This document shows positions 1 to 8,210 of a stretch of 64,000 nt of DNA, piece after piece; positions within the stretch are counted from its first letter, which is position 1, and each line of letters begins with the position of its first letter. The notes below the pieces were generated by a model. That model was not told where the DNA came from. It did no database searches and saw nothing but the letters and a program-made list of their open reading frames with translations. The DNA is from Terrimonas sp. (GTDB lineage Bacteria > Bacteroidota > Bacteroidia > Chitinophagales > Chitinophagaceae). Position numbers and translations under genes: made by a program. The DNA lies in contig NZ_QCZJ01000016.1 of assembly GCF_003075435.1 (NCBI RefSeq), positions 62,001 through 126,000 on the forward strand, written 5' to 3'.

Positions 1-155
1 CCCATATGATAATGGTTAGGCCGCAGCTCACCAAAGTTACCTGCAAGGCTTGCCGGAATGTTCAACGGATTCTGAAAATATGATTTTGGATATACAGAAG
101 TTGTTTGTGCCGATATATTAACCACGAATAACAACAAAGGAAAAACTAATCTCAT
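1..155 (-). CDS. M23 family metallopeptidase, N-terminal part (cut by window edge)
   Basis: Reading on the minus strand from the ATG at 155 gives a signal peptide-like start (MRLVFPLLLFVVNISAQ). It is followed by a segment ending in GNFGELRPNHYHMG at the window edge. That ending is the typical N-terminal block of Bacteroidota M23 (lysostaphin-type) peptidases, where the His of the HxHMG-like motif becomes a zinc ligand. These enzymes are exported and cut peptidoglycan cross-bridges. An in-frame ATG at 200 is an alternative start, but 155 places the signal peptide correctly. The catalytic domain lies outside the window, so the assignment rests on about 50 residues. Confidence 0.7.
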   Translation of the reverse strand, partial: MRLVFPLLLFVVNISAQTTSVYPKSYFQNPLNIPASLAGNFGELRPNHYHM

Positions 156-722
156 CAAATTAAGGGTTCTATGATTATTACAGGTAACAAAACTACCCAT
201 GATTGATTTAAGAATGAAATGTTTTTGGATACGCTATCTGCTATCAGCCTTCAGGTATCAGCACAGCAGCGAAAGATTTAAGCCGTAGATAAATAATATT
301 AAGTTTGCTGTTAATGCCAAAGGCTCAAAGCTGATGACTGATAGCTGATTGCTAACAGCTCCATTATTATTTCATTAAAAAGTTGGTAAATAACGCTTAT
401 TCCCAAAGTCTGGCACTCTGTTTGAGAAATAGCAGTTGTCTGTCAGGAAGTTCTCACGGTTTATTTGCCCGCTGAATATTACTTGATTTTTTGTTTCGAC
501 TATCCTCCAGGATTTTTTCCGATAATCATTGAGAAGCCAAAACATTAAAACCTACCCGGAAAGTGGTATTGTTTTCCGGATACAGGGTTAACGTTTGATA
601 ATAATCTTTGAAAGGCAATAAATAACAGGCAAAAGCTCACAATTTTTTAAACTATTGTACAGCGTTTTTCGTCTATATATTGTCTACTTATATATTGTTG
701 AACCCCTCTAAATTGAAAAGTT
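156..722. other. Intergenic region with an imperfect inverted repeat
   Basis: I see no convincing gene here. Positions 233-262 and 330-359 form an imperfect inverted repeat of about 30 bases, rich in CTGATAGC-like words. A second small hairpin (CCGGAAA/TTTCCGG arms) lies near 556-578. The stretch just before 723 is AT-rich and could hold the promoter of the small gene that follows, but I find no good TAnnTTTG element. Confidence 0.4.
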
Positions 723-920
723 ATGAAAGGAATGAAAAGAAAAATTGCACTGGCTGCAACGATCATGGCAGGAACTTTAATCGGCGCATTTCGTGGTGAA
801 GTAGCAAAACAGAGGTATATTGCAAAAGTGAAGAGTCGCTATGAAAATCATAAGCAGGTTCAACAACAGGAGGAAATATTACTTGATGAGTTTGAACTGT
901 CTGCTTTCCACAGCAGTTAG
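723..920 (+). CDS. Small membrane-anchored protein of unknown function
   Basis: This 65-residue reading frame opens with two lysines and a short hydrophobic stretch (about residues 8-23). A charged, glutamine/glutamate-rich tail follows, so it is probably a single-pass inner membrane or exported peptide. I do not recognise a family. Its reality is supported by a strong intrinsic terminator starting 24 bases after the stop codon, which fits a monocistronic small transcript. The opposite-strand frame over the same bases looks like a shadow. Confidence 0.5.
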   Translation: MKGMKRKIALAATIMAGTLIGAFRGEVAKQRYIAKVKSRYENHKQVQQQEEILLDEFELSAFHSS

Positions 921-943
921 ATAAGTAGCATAATGATATGATT

Positions 944-975
944 AAGGCCATCAGTTATGATGGCCTTTTTTTATT
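944..975 (+). terminator. Rho-independent terminator
   Basis: A perfect 10-bp stem (AAGGCCATCA / TGATGGCCTT) with a 4-base loop is followed directly by a run of seven T residues. It closes the small gene ending at 920. The T run is on the plus side only, so it is not obviously bidirectional for the convergent gene ending at 1017. Confidence 0.88.
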
Positions 976-1016
976 GATCACATAGAGGCATTCGCTGCAG
1001 CTATTTTGAATAATAT

Positions 1017-1451
1017 CTATAATATATTCTCTTCAAATTTTTTGTTGTGAAACAAAACAGGCACTGCTATAGAGGCGCTGACACCCATGATCAGTATAAT
1101 GCCCAGCAGTAAACCGCGGAACGCTATGGTAACATCATGATTGGAACTACGTACCACACTTTCTGCTTTCCAGCTTAAAAACGCGGTAAGCAGTGCCAGT
1201 GCGACTATATATATCACTTCCCCTGCCCCCTTCCATAAGCGCATTATATAAAATAGTATTCCCAATAACAGGAAAATGATATTTACACCAAAAATTATTG
1301 ATCCTACATTTATAATATCCGTAGGTTCAAGCCCGGTTTCATCGCGGTAAACACCATTGTATATGAGGCATATTACCGAAGTAATAATACCGGCAAATAA
1401 TGCTGTCATAAAAGCCCTTGTAAAAGGGGTTTGCATACTTTCGTTTTCCAT
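1017..1451 (-). CDS. Four-helix integral membrane protein, unknown
   Basis: The protein is 144 residues long with about four predicted membrane segments, near residues 13-32, 50-72, 78-95 and 108-130. The loops are short and the C-terminus is basic. No catalytic motif or known family is apparent. It lies 50 bases downstream of the FNR-type regulator on the same strand, so co-transcription is possible. It could be a membrane accessory protein under the same oxygen or stress control (inference). Confidence 0.6.
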   Translation of the reverse strand: MENESMQTPFTRAFMTALFAGIITSVICLIYNGVYRDETGLEPTDIINVGSIIFGVNIIFLLLGILFYIMRLWKGAGEVIYIVALALLTAFLSWKAESVVRSSNHDVTIAFRGLLLGIILIMGVSASIAVPVLFHNKKFEENIL

Positions 1452-1501
1452 ACTTTTATATTTAAGTTAATAATCTGTTCCGGATGTTTTAATATTCCCT
1501 G

Positions 1502-2209
1502 TTATTGTACCTGTGTGAGCTCAGCCAGCTTTTTCTCCTTCAACACAAATATTTTTTTTCCTGAGATCTTTATGAGCTTATCCTGGATAAACTCCTGCAT
1601 TGTTCTGAAAAGCGTTTCATAGGTAGTGCCTGTAAAGGCTGCTATATCCTGCCTGCTTAACGCTATATCTATATTTCCTTCTTTACTTTTTCCAAACTGG
1701 CTTTGCAATGCAAGCAATGTATCTGCCACCCTTGCCTTAACATTCATATGCACCAGGTTGCTCATCTTTTTTTCCGCGTTCTGCAATTCATTCGCATAAC
1801 ATTGCATAAGCTGATAGGTAAGCGAATGATTGATCTGCAGCAGCGATTCAAAAAAGGCAAGCTCAACATAACAAATAACAACAGGCTCTATTGCCGTGGC
1901 GCTCACAGTGTATTTTTTTTCATCGCCCAATCCCCTGTAGCCAAGCATATCTCCCGCCTTACCAAAACGAATGATCAATTCTTTTTGATTTCCCCATCTC
2001 CTGTGAACCTTTACAATTCCACTGTATATAAAATACATTCCGTTTGCCTCTTCCCCCTCATTAAAAATGGTTGCGCCTTTTTTATACCGGAGATTTTTGC
2101 GGTTAGCGCCGATCAAAGATTGCCATCCCGGCAAACTATTGCTGCATAAGAAGCAATGGCTTAAATCACAGTTGGTTTTGGATGATGTATTGTTCTTCAA
2201 TAAGCGCAT
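1502..2209 (-). CDS. Crp/Fnr family transcriptional regulator
   Basis: This 235-residue protein has a cyclic-nucleotide-binding-fold domain (about 30-150). A C-terminal winged helix-turn-helix of the Crp type follows; LSRQDIAAFTGTTYETLFR is the recognition region. Three cysteines near the N-terminus (residues 14, 19 and 22) recall the iron-sulfur ligands of FNR, although the spacing differs and cluster binding is inference. It is divergent from the ClC channel gene, and a perfect ATGAT-N4-ATCAT palindrome lies between them. Autoregulation and control of the channel are therefore likely. Candidate signals are oxygen, nitric oxide or redox state. Confidence 0.85.
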   Translation of the reverse strand: MRLLKNNTSSKTNCDLSHCFLCSNSLPGWQSLIGANRKNLRYKKGATIFNEGEEANGMYFIYSGIVKVHRRWGNQKELIIRFGKAGDMLGYRGLGDEKKYTVSATAIEPVVICYVELAFFESLLQINHSLTYQLMQCYANELQNAEKKMSNLVHMNVKARVADTLLALQSQFGKSKEGNIDIALSRQDIAAFTGTTYETLFRTMQEFIQDKLIKISGKKIFVLKEKKLAELTQVQ

Positions 2210-2227
2210 AAAATATTATATAAACAA

Positions 2228-2235
2228 CAAAAATA
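2228..2235 (-). promoter_or_regulatory. Candidate -7 element for the Crp/Fnr gene
   Basis: On the minus strand this reads TATTTTTG, matching the Bacteroidota TAnnTTTG -7 consensus, 19 bases before the regulator's start codon. No clear -33 TTTG is visible. The FNR-like palindrome lies about 50 bases upstream of the implied transcription start, a position compatible with activation. Confidence 0.4.
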
Positions 2236-2266
2236 GAAAAATAATCTCATTTTAATCGTCAAAAAC

Positions 2267-2280
2267 ATGATATAAATCAT
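2267..2280. promoter_or_regulatory. FNR-like operator palindrome
   Basis: The sequence ATGATATAAATCAT has perfect 5-bp arms around a 4-base centre. This is the TGAT-N4-ATCA pattern bound by FNR-type regulators. It sits between the divergent regulator and ClC genes and immediately precedes a TACTTTTG -7 element facing the ClC gene. It is therefore placed to repress the channel gene and possibly activate or autoregulate the regulator (inference from position). Confidence 0.6.
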
Positions 2281-2287
2281 ACTTTTG
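2280..2287 (+). promoter_or_regulatory. Candidate -7 element for the ClC channel gene
   Basis: TACTTTTG matches the Bacteroidota TAnnTTTG element and lies 31 bases before the channel's start codon. Its upstream edge touches the FNR-like palindrome, so a bound regulator would cover the spacer between the -33 and -7 regions. Confidence 0.45.
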
Positions 2288-2318
2288 CTGGCTTTTTTGC
2301 AAAACCCAATTTAATTGT

Positions 2319-4205
2319 ATGTTGAAGACGAGCCTGAAAAGTGGTATTCCTGTATCTGTTTCATTAGCCGAAAGTTTGCAGCCGGAATCTGCCAACCCGA
2401 TAGTTCCTGATGGAAAAAAAAGAGTTTTCCGGATTGCGTGTTATGCCGTTGCAATAGCCGCGTGTGTAAGCGTTATTGCAAAGCTTTTAATAATACTTAT
2501 TGATTTTGTTACACAGTTATTCTTTTACGGAAGATTTTCCATAGCTGCTGTAAGCCCTGCCGATAATATGCTTGGGCTATGGGTTATACTAATTCCTGCT
2601 GTTGGCGGTATTTTGGTTGGATTAATGGCCTATTATGGTTCAGGGGCAATCAGGGGTCATGGCATTCCGGAGGCAATGGAGCAAATACTCACCAATCAAA
2701 GTAAGATAAAGCCTGCGATCACTTATTTAAAACCATTATCATCAGCCATTACCATCGGCACAGGAGGACCTTTTGGCGCTGAGGGACCTATTATAGCAAC
2801 AGGCGGCGCGCTGGGCTCTACGCTGGGGCAGATCCTGAACATCACCCATAATGAACGTAAGATATTATTAAGTTGTGGTGCAACGGCAGGTATGTCCGCT
2901 ATTTTTGGTAGTCCTGTTGCAGCCATTTTCCTCGCTATTGAGTTACTGCTATTTGAATTTTCCCCACGTTCTATTATACCGGTTGCCCTGGCCTGCATTA
3001 CAGGAGCTGCGGGGCATCATTTACTGTTTGGATCTTCGCCTGTTTTTGCAATACACGGTAACATAAACCCTCCGGGCAATACAGCTTTGCTTTGTTATAG
3101 TTTGATTGGGCTTATTGTAGGCGTTTTGTCTGCCGGCGTTACCAGGGCTGTTTATTATATAGAAGATCTGTTCAGCAAACTATCCGTACACTGGATGTGG
3201 TGGCCTGCCATTGGCGGGCTGGCTGTTGGCGTTACCGGTTATTTTTTCCCGGATACGCTTGGCGTGGGATATAACAATATTATCAACGTGCTGAACAGTG
3301 CGCTTACATTGCGTGCTGTTGCTTTACTGTTTGTATTCAAATTCATTTCCTGGTCGGTAGCCCTGGGAAGCGGCACTTCCGGCGGTACGCTGGCGCCATT
3401 GCTTACCATTGGCGGCGCAGCCGGTTTTTTGCTGGGCAGCTGGGTAGCATCTGCTTTTCCCTCTGCAGAAATATCCGTATCGCTCGCAGCGCTTGCCGGT
3501 ATGTCTGCCATGTTTGCCGGCGCCTCAAGAGCGCTTCTTACGTCTATTATTTTTGCGCTCGAAACAACAGGAACTTCGGCTGCTTTACCTGCTTTGCTGG
3601 CAGCATGTACGGCTGCTTACCTGGTTTCTTTTTTCCTGATGGAAAATACAATTATGACCGAAAAAATCGCACGCCGGGGCATTAAAACACCAGATTCATT
3701 TGAGCCCGACCTGCTCCAGGAACTTACCGTAAATGATGTAGCGGGAGAGCAGGGGTTTGTAATCAACCAGGATGTTTCTGTAAAGGAGGCAAGGGAATGG
3801 ATAAAGCAGCATCCTGAAGATAAGAGCAACCATTTTATTATTACCGATGGAGATAATGCCTTTGCCGGGATCATCAGTTCTTCTAACCTTTTTGGAATGC
3901 AGCATGATGAAGCTGTGCCGATAAGCTCCCTGATACGGAGATCACCGGTTGCCGTACACATGTCGGGCACGTTAAAAACCGCGCTTGAGCTGATGATACG
4001 GGAAAATGTAGATGTGCTTCCTGTTATTTCAGAAAATGGTGATATCGCCGGCATATTATCGCACCAGCATATTGTTGATGCTTATAAAACTGATTTAACA
4101 CGGTCGCAGCAGCAAAAGCAGGTAATATCAGTAAGGCGAAGAGCGCTTAGAATGCTGGTAAGGGGCCAGCAATTGATCACGACAATTAAAAAGCAGAAAG
4201 ATTAG
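2319..4205 (+). CDS. ClC-type chloride channel/antiporter with C-terminal CBS pair
   Basis: The 628-residue protein has the ClC membrane core with the expected signatures. GHGIPEA lies at about 113-119, GTGGPFGAEGPI carries the gating glutamate near residue 155, and GSGTSGGTLAP lies at about 347-357. The conserved MSAMFAGASRA segment follows. Two CBS domains (about 480-530 and 540-595) make a cytoplasmic nucleotide-sensing tail. ClC proteins move chloride or fluoride, often in exchange for protons. The GTSGG loop differs from the E. coli GIFAP loop, so ion preference cannot be stated. The FNR-type regulator upstream suggests control by redox or oxygen. Confidence 0.92.
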   Translation: MLKTSLKSGIPVSVSLAESLQPESANPIVPDGKKRVFRIACYAVAIAACVSVIAKLLIILIDFVTQLFFYGRFSIAAVSPADNMLGLWVILIPAVGGILVGLMAYYGSGAIRGHGIPEAMEQILTNQSKIKPAITYLKPLSSAITIGTGGPFGAEGPIIATGGALGSTLGQILNITHNERKILLSCGATAGMSAIFGSPVAAIFLAIELLLFEFSPRSIIPVALACITGAAGHHLLFGSSPVFAIHGNINPPGNTALLCYSLIGLIVGVLSAGVTRAVYYIEDLFSKLSVHWMWWPAIGGLAVGVTGYFFPDTLGVGYNNIINVLNSALTLRAVALLFVFKFISWSVALGSGTSGGTLAPLLTIGGAAGFLLGSWVASAFPSAEISVSLAALAGMSAMFAGASRALLTSIIFALETTGTSAALPALLAACTAAYLVSFFLMENTIMTEKIARRGIKTPDSFEPDLLQELTVNDVAGEQGFVINQDVSVKEAREWIKQHPEDKSNHFIITDGDNAFAGIISSSNLFGMQHDEAVPISSLIRRSPVAVHMSGTLKTALELMIRENVDVLPVISENGDIAGILSHQHIVDAYKTDLTRSQQQKQVISVRRRALRMLVRGQQLITTIKKQKD

Positions 4206-4319
4206 TATTCTTCTTACACCGATAGAAGCAGTAAATACCCGTTTAAAGGATGTAAGAGAACTGGGTGGTACGAAGGCTTATACGCTGATCACCCTGCAGG
4301 TAAAATTTATCCGCAGGTG

Positions 4320-5110
4320 TCAGCTCACAAAATCCATCAATAATTCATACGCTTCAATAAGGTTGGTTTGAATATATAACCGGTCATCATAACGATCTGT
4401 ATTGTTTATTCTTACCAGTGCATCAATTTTATAGTGGGGTATAATCTGTTGAATCACTTAATCCTTCAGTAGTAAAGCAGCAGCGAGCGTAAAACCCTCC
4501 TGTTCACTCAGGTAATCTTTTTTCCAAAGTCCGGAAATTTCCATCATCTGTTCGTCGTTTAAAGCAAGCCAGGGGTGAGCCGGGTTATTGCTGCGGATAA
4601 GGTTGCGGACTTTAGGAAAAAGCGCCTGCTTAAAATCCTCCATTCGCAAAGCAGGATAAATAATGCCTTCCGTATAATGATTGCGCTTACGGTTGGCCAT
4701 TTCTGCAATCCGGTGCGCCTGCTCTACTTTAAAGTCACCATCATTACTGCGATCGTAAATGATCTTCCTGGTTTTATGTACCTGTGAGCTGGCCGGCACC
4801 TGGATATGAATAACCTTTTTGCCGGTAATATCATATACCTGTGGAAAAAGAATAAATGGCGGATCCAGTTTTGCGGGTTATTGGAAAGGTTTACCAGATC
4901 GGTTACCATCTTTGATACTGCATTATCATCAATTCCTCGAACATTTCCATTATCCTCCACACCCAAAAGAATATCACCACCATCCCGGTTGAGCATGGCA
5001 CAGATGGTTTCAAAAAGATTACCGGGTAAAGCAGTGCCCGCCTCCTTGAACTCAAGGTGAATGTTTTCTTTTTGTTTTAACAGGCGTTTTATTCGTTCTG
5101 GATTCATCAC
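4320..5110 (-). pseudogene. AlbA_2-type ATP-binding/transcriptional regulator pseudogene
   Basis: Residues 1-80 from the ATG at 5110 are a good AlbA_2 (schlafen-like) domain, with the LEFKEA start motif and GGDILLGVEDNG. Near 4800-4870 the reading frame shifts. The continuation (QVHKTRKIIYDRSNDGDF) is in another frame and runs to a TAA at 4458-4460. Past that stop the same frame continues as VIQQIIPHYKIDALVR and DRYDDRLYIQTNLIEAYE, which are family residues, so GAA has probably become TAA. The gene then ends at 4320, well short of family length. It is inactive and decaying. Confidence 0.75.
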
Positions 5111-5406
5111 TCAATAGTTTTCATAAATCACACCAACCTAAATGTCTTTTTCGCACCATACGCTAATTTGAAAATATTATAGCAATATCCGTCAAATTAC
5201 CAATACTTGCACCAGTTAGAAGTTTTTTAGCCGGAATGAATATAAAAAGTCGGAAGTAGAACCGCAGGAAGTTTTGTTAATATAAATAGCACAAGCCAGA
5301 CGCTTGCACATGGAGGGAGAATATTGGTACCTATTACAAAATACTAAGAATAGCATAGTAGTGGCGCACGATGTATCGAATATCAATTGTATAGTGAACT
5401 ACCTGG
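5111..5406. other. Intergenic space with a short dispersed repeat
   Basis: No gene is supported here. Around 5266-5296 the sequence GGAAGTTTTGTTA and the following AGCACAAG closely match a second copy near 15730-15759. This suggests a degenerate dispersed repeat. The rest is AT-rich. Confidence 0.3.
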
Positions 5407-6288
5407 CTAATCCTTCCTGCATTCCACAAAGAAAAAGGTAAATGCTGGTACATGGGATGATGCGCTCCCTGGTTCTGCTATTTCAACATACGATCTCAGC
5501 CCGTAAGCTTCAAATTCTCCCTCTACAGCCGCTGCATCATAGAAAAATAATTGCCCGCCTTTTCCGATCTCAAAAGTATCCTTTGCCACCTCTCTGCCCT
5601 TGCCATAGTTGTGTGATTTTTTAGCAATCACAGAAAAAATCATCGTTCCACCTGGCTTTAACTGATTGTAACAATCAGCAACCATCTTTTTCCTTTGTTC
5701 GCCGTTTAACAGGTACAGCAGCCCATAGCAAAAGATGCCTTCATAAAGATTTTCGTCAAAGGGCATATCAGTAACAGATCCGTGAATGATGCGCACTTCA
5801 GCGTTAAAATGTTGTTCAGCAATTTTTATGGCTGTTTCTGAAATTTCAATGCCTGTTATGCGCATGCCGCTATTCAAAAAAACGGAGGCATTTCTTCCAT
5901 AACCAAAACCAGGTATTAAAACATCCCTCACTCCACCCTGCAGAAATATATGGTTGGCTCGCTTTGCCGAATTCGTCGGGGCTGCCCCCCACATCATTTG
6001 ATTATTCACGAAACCTGACTCCCAGAAATCATGCATATGCTGAACTGATTCCTCCAAAGCATCGCATACCCTGTCTGGAATCAGTTTGCAAAAAAAACCG
6101 GCGCCTTCCAGTAATGCAGTGATCTTTTCCGTTGGAACGTTTAAATTTTCAATTCGAAGGATTTTTTCCCGATCCGTCAAATCAAAATTTATCCTGGAGC
6201 CCGCCAGGTTGATCAGCAATAAATTTGTCACAAGGTCTGCCTCCTGTTGATCCCGCACATTCGTTTTAAAGATTTCCACTCGTTCCAT
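5407..6288 (-). CDS. Class I SAM-dependent methyltransferase with N-terminal ferredoxin-like domain
   Basis: The protein has 293 residues. Residues 1-70 look like a small ferredoxin/HMA-like fold, as found in front of some methyltransferases. A TPMT/UbiE-like Rossmann domain follows: DFWESGFVNNQMMWG, then motif I as IPGFGYGRNAS (about 125-135), then the acidic strand end GIEIS. The substrate cannot be read from sequence; small-molecule detoxification is plausible. The gene is divergent from an HxlR regulator at 6424, which is a common arrangement for a regulator and its target. A TAGTTTTG element on the minus strand at 6340-6347 may be the promoter. Confidence 0.8.
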   Translation of the reverse strand: MERVEIFKTNVRDQQEADLVTNLLLINLAGSRINFDLTDREKILRIENLNVPTEKITALLEGAGFFCKLIPDRVCDALEESVQHMHDFWESGFVNNQMMWGAAPTNSAKRANHIFLQGGVRDVLIPGFGYGRNASVFLNSGMRITGIEISETAIKIAEQHFNAEVRIIHGSVTDMPFDENLYEGIFCYGLLYLLNGEQRKKMVADCYNQLKPGGTMIFSVIAKKSHNYGKGREVAKDTFEIGKGGQLFFYDAAAVEGEFEAYGLRSYVEIAEPGSASSHVPAFTFFFVECRKD

Positions 6289-6423
6289 GTATAGTCTTTT
6301 GAAGTATGTAAGATTGATTCAATAAACATCTAAGCGCTGCAAAACTAGTTATCTTTATATCCGTGAATGCCACACTTACCTAACGGAAAGTGATGTAAGT
6401 TTTGTTAAGCGTAAACAACAAAT

Positions 6424-6798
6424 ATGGTCAAGGAAGAAAGAGACTGTTCAAAAGCAATGCGATGTATCAAAGACGCACTGGAAGCTGTCGAAGGCAAATG
6501 GAAGCTGTTGATTATTTACGCACTCTGTGGCGGCGCCAAAAGGTTTAAAGAATTATCCCGGGATGTCGTGGGAATTTCTGACAAAATACTTACAAGCGAG
6601 TTAAAGCATTTGCAGGAAAATAAACTCATCAAAAGAACCAGGACCGATGAATCCACCATAACCATACAATACGAATTAACAGCGCATGGTCGCTCATTAA
6701 ATAAAGTACTGTTCGAACTTTGGAACTGGGGTAGTGCGCATCGCGGGGAAGTGATCGGTAAATCAATCGGGATAAACCAAGCAACCGATGTGGAATGA
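6424..6798 (+). CDS. HxlR family winged helix-turn-helix regulator
   Basis: This 124-residue protein carries the HxlR signature: a cysteine near the N-terminus (CIKDALEAVEGKWKLLIIY), then the GGAKRFKELSRDVVGISDKILTSELKHL helix-turn-helix, described here in two parts, and the wing KRTRTDES. HxlR proteins are small dimeric redox- or electrophile-responsive regulators of detoxification genes. It faces away from the methyltransferase at 6288 with about 135 bases between them, so that gene is its likely target. Confidence 0.85.
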   Translation: MVKEERDCSKAMRCIKDALEAVEGKWKLLIIYALCGGAKRFKELSRDVVGISDKILTSELKHLQENKLIKRTRTDESTITIQYELTAHGRSLNKVLFELWNWGSAHRGEVIGKSIGINQATDVE

Positions 6799-6915
6799 CT
6801 ACAAATATTATCTCATCCCGAAAAATCCTTCACAATAAGAAAGCTGCCGATGTTGTTTTGCAAGGTTTTTTAAACCGCTGATATTTTTCCGTGTAAGGGC
6901 TTTTAAAAAAGATTC

Positions 6916-7401
6916 ATGAAATTGCTTGTTGACAAAGATTTGAAAATTGAAAAACAAATGCACAAAGGCGGTTGGCATTATGTGATCATTCCGGGTATCC
7001 CGCGTGAATACAGAGGACATCAGGGTTTGATCCGCGTGAAAGGATCGATTGACAACTATAAAATTCAGCAATTCAATTTACTGCCAGTCAAAACAGGCGA
7101 GATGATGTTGGTGCTGAATGCTACCGCACGAAAGGCGATCAATAAAAAGTCAGGGGATCTTGTTCGTGTGAAATTGTCTGTTGACAAATCAAAAGTTGAT
7201 ATACCGGAGGAAATCCTGGATTCTTTATTACAATCTGAGCCGGCGTATACTTTTTTTCAATCCCTCACCGAGAGTAACAAAAAGTATTATATAGACTGGG
7301 TACTTTCTGCCAGGGGTGTTGAAACAAAAGTAACCAGGATCGTGAAGATGATGCAAATGCTGGAACGCAGGCAGAAATTCTGGGATTGGCCATCGACCTG
7401 A
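6916..7401 (+). CDS. YdeI/OmpD-associated family protein (DUF1905-like plus OmdA-like)
   Basis: The 161-residue protein has an N-terminal DUF1905-like beta-barrel (about residues 10-90, ending with SGDLVRVKLSVDK). A C-terminal bacteriocin-protection/OmdA-like helical segment follows (PEEILDSLL, then YYIDWVLSARGVETKVTRI). Members are widespread cytoplasmic proteins of uncertain function. Some are linked to stress or antimicrobial peptide resistance. I chose the ATG at 6916 because it gives the normal family N-terminus. The toxin remnant's frame begins directly after its stop. Confidence 0.8.
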   Translation: MKLLVDKDLKIEKQMHKGGWHYVIIPGIPREYRGHQGLIRVKGSIDNYKIQQFNLLPVKTGEMMLVLNATARKAINKKSGDLVRVKLSVDKSKVDIPEEILDSLLQSEPAYTFFQSLTESNKKYYIDWVLSARGVETKVTRIVKMMQMLERRQKFWDWPST

Positions 7402-7647
7402 GTGACTGTTTATTCAGGAGGCAATTTATTGAGTCCTAAAGCCCCTCAAATCACCTTCATCATTATAATTCCGATGACAATAAAGGCAATGGGCAAACTT
7501 TATGGAGGCGCTGATATGTGGGTGTTTGGGAAGCAGGTAAAAGGAAAAGAGATTTATATTAAAATAACGATGGGAATAGCAGGGGCTCAGGTAATATGTA
7601 TTTCATTTCATATTGCAGAGCATCCTATAAATTATCCCTGCAAGTAG
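7402..7647 (+). pseudogene. Remnant of a MqsR-like toxin (C-terminal half only)
   Basis: The frame opens with a GTG directly behind the previous stop and has an unconvincing first 28 residues. From about 7492 it reads LYGGADMWVFGKQVKGKE, then a strand-rich end containing QVICISFHIAEHP. This matches my recollection of the C-terminal half of the toxin that commonly precedes the antitoxin type found at 7725. The usual N-terminal half is missing, so the toxin is probably dead. The bases between 7402 and 7490 do not recover it in other frames that I can see. Confidence 0.5.
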
Positions 7648-7724
7648 AAAGGCAATGATTTCGGACTTGATGCTTAACTGGGCTAGTTAAGTATTTTTTG
7701 AATCATCCCTTAAATTGTAAAACA

Positions 7725-8210
7725 ATGAAAAGTCCATTTACAGGGGGCGAAGCAACGCTCCAAAAAGAAATGCGAACAATGGATTTCCGCAAGGAAACAT
7801 TCCAAGTTATGTTCCAGTATTATTTGTGCAAAGACACTGGTGAGCAGTTTACAGATGATGAACTGGATGAAGTAAATACCAACCAGGTTTATAATCAATA
7901 TCGTGCAAAATATGGCATTCCATTTCCTGACGAAATGATAGCAATAAGGGAACAATATGGACTACCTGCAAATAAAATGGCAGAAATATTAGGACTTGGA
8001 GTAAATATATATCGTAATTATGAAGCTGGCGAAGTTCCCAGTGTTTCTAATGGAAGACTCATTCAAATGGTGAAAGACCCAAAAGAATTCAGGCAATTAA
8101 TTGATTACAGTAAAAATGAATTTAGTACTGAAGAACTGGAGAAGATAAGCAAGAAAATTAATCATGCTTTGCACGGATGGGATGATCTGAGCATTTGTAT
8201 GAAACCTTAA
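7725..8210 (+). CDS. MqsA-like antitoxin, HTH part (frameshifted off its Panacea domain)
   Basis: From the ATG at 7725 the protein begins MKSPFTGGEA, a degenerate zinc-finger-like start, and has DTGEQFTDDELDE in the middle. An XRE-type helix-turn-helix follows (GLPANKMAEILGLGVNIYRN). A start at TTG 7698 is less likely. In relatives this continues without a break into the Panacea/SocA domain. Here the frame is lost near 8188 and the chain ends eight residues later. The other half is read from 8195 in the next frame, overlapping by 16 bases. The split may be a true mutation, a sequencing error or translational coupling. Confidence 0.7.
   Translation: MKSPFTGGEATLQKEMRTMDFRKETFQVMFQYYLCKDTGEQFTDDELDEVNTNQVYNQYRAKYGIPFPDEMIAIREQYGLPANKMAEILGLGVNIYRNYEAGEVPSVSNGRLIQMVKDPKEFRQLIDYSKNEFSTEELEKISKKINHALHGWDDLSICMKP

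Noticed and set aside
4206-4319. Remnant of another gene on the plus strand (frame reading TRLKDVRELGGTKAYTLIT)
   Set aside because: The frame is open for about 50 codons, but it has no start and I could not link it to a family.
5310-5446. Small plus-strand frame starting MEGEYWYLLQ
   Set aside because: It overlaps the end of the methyltransferase gene, has no start-site signal and no family features.
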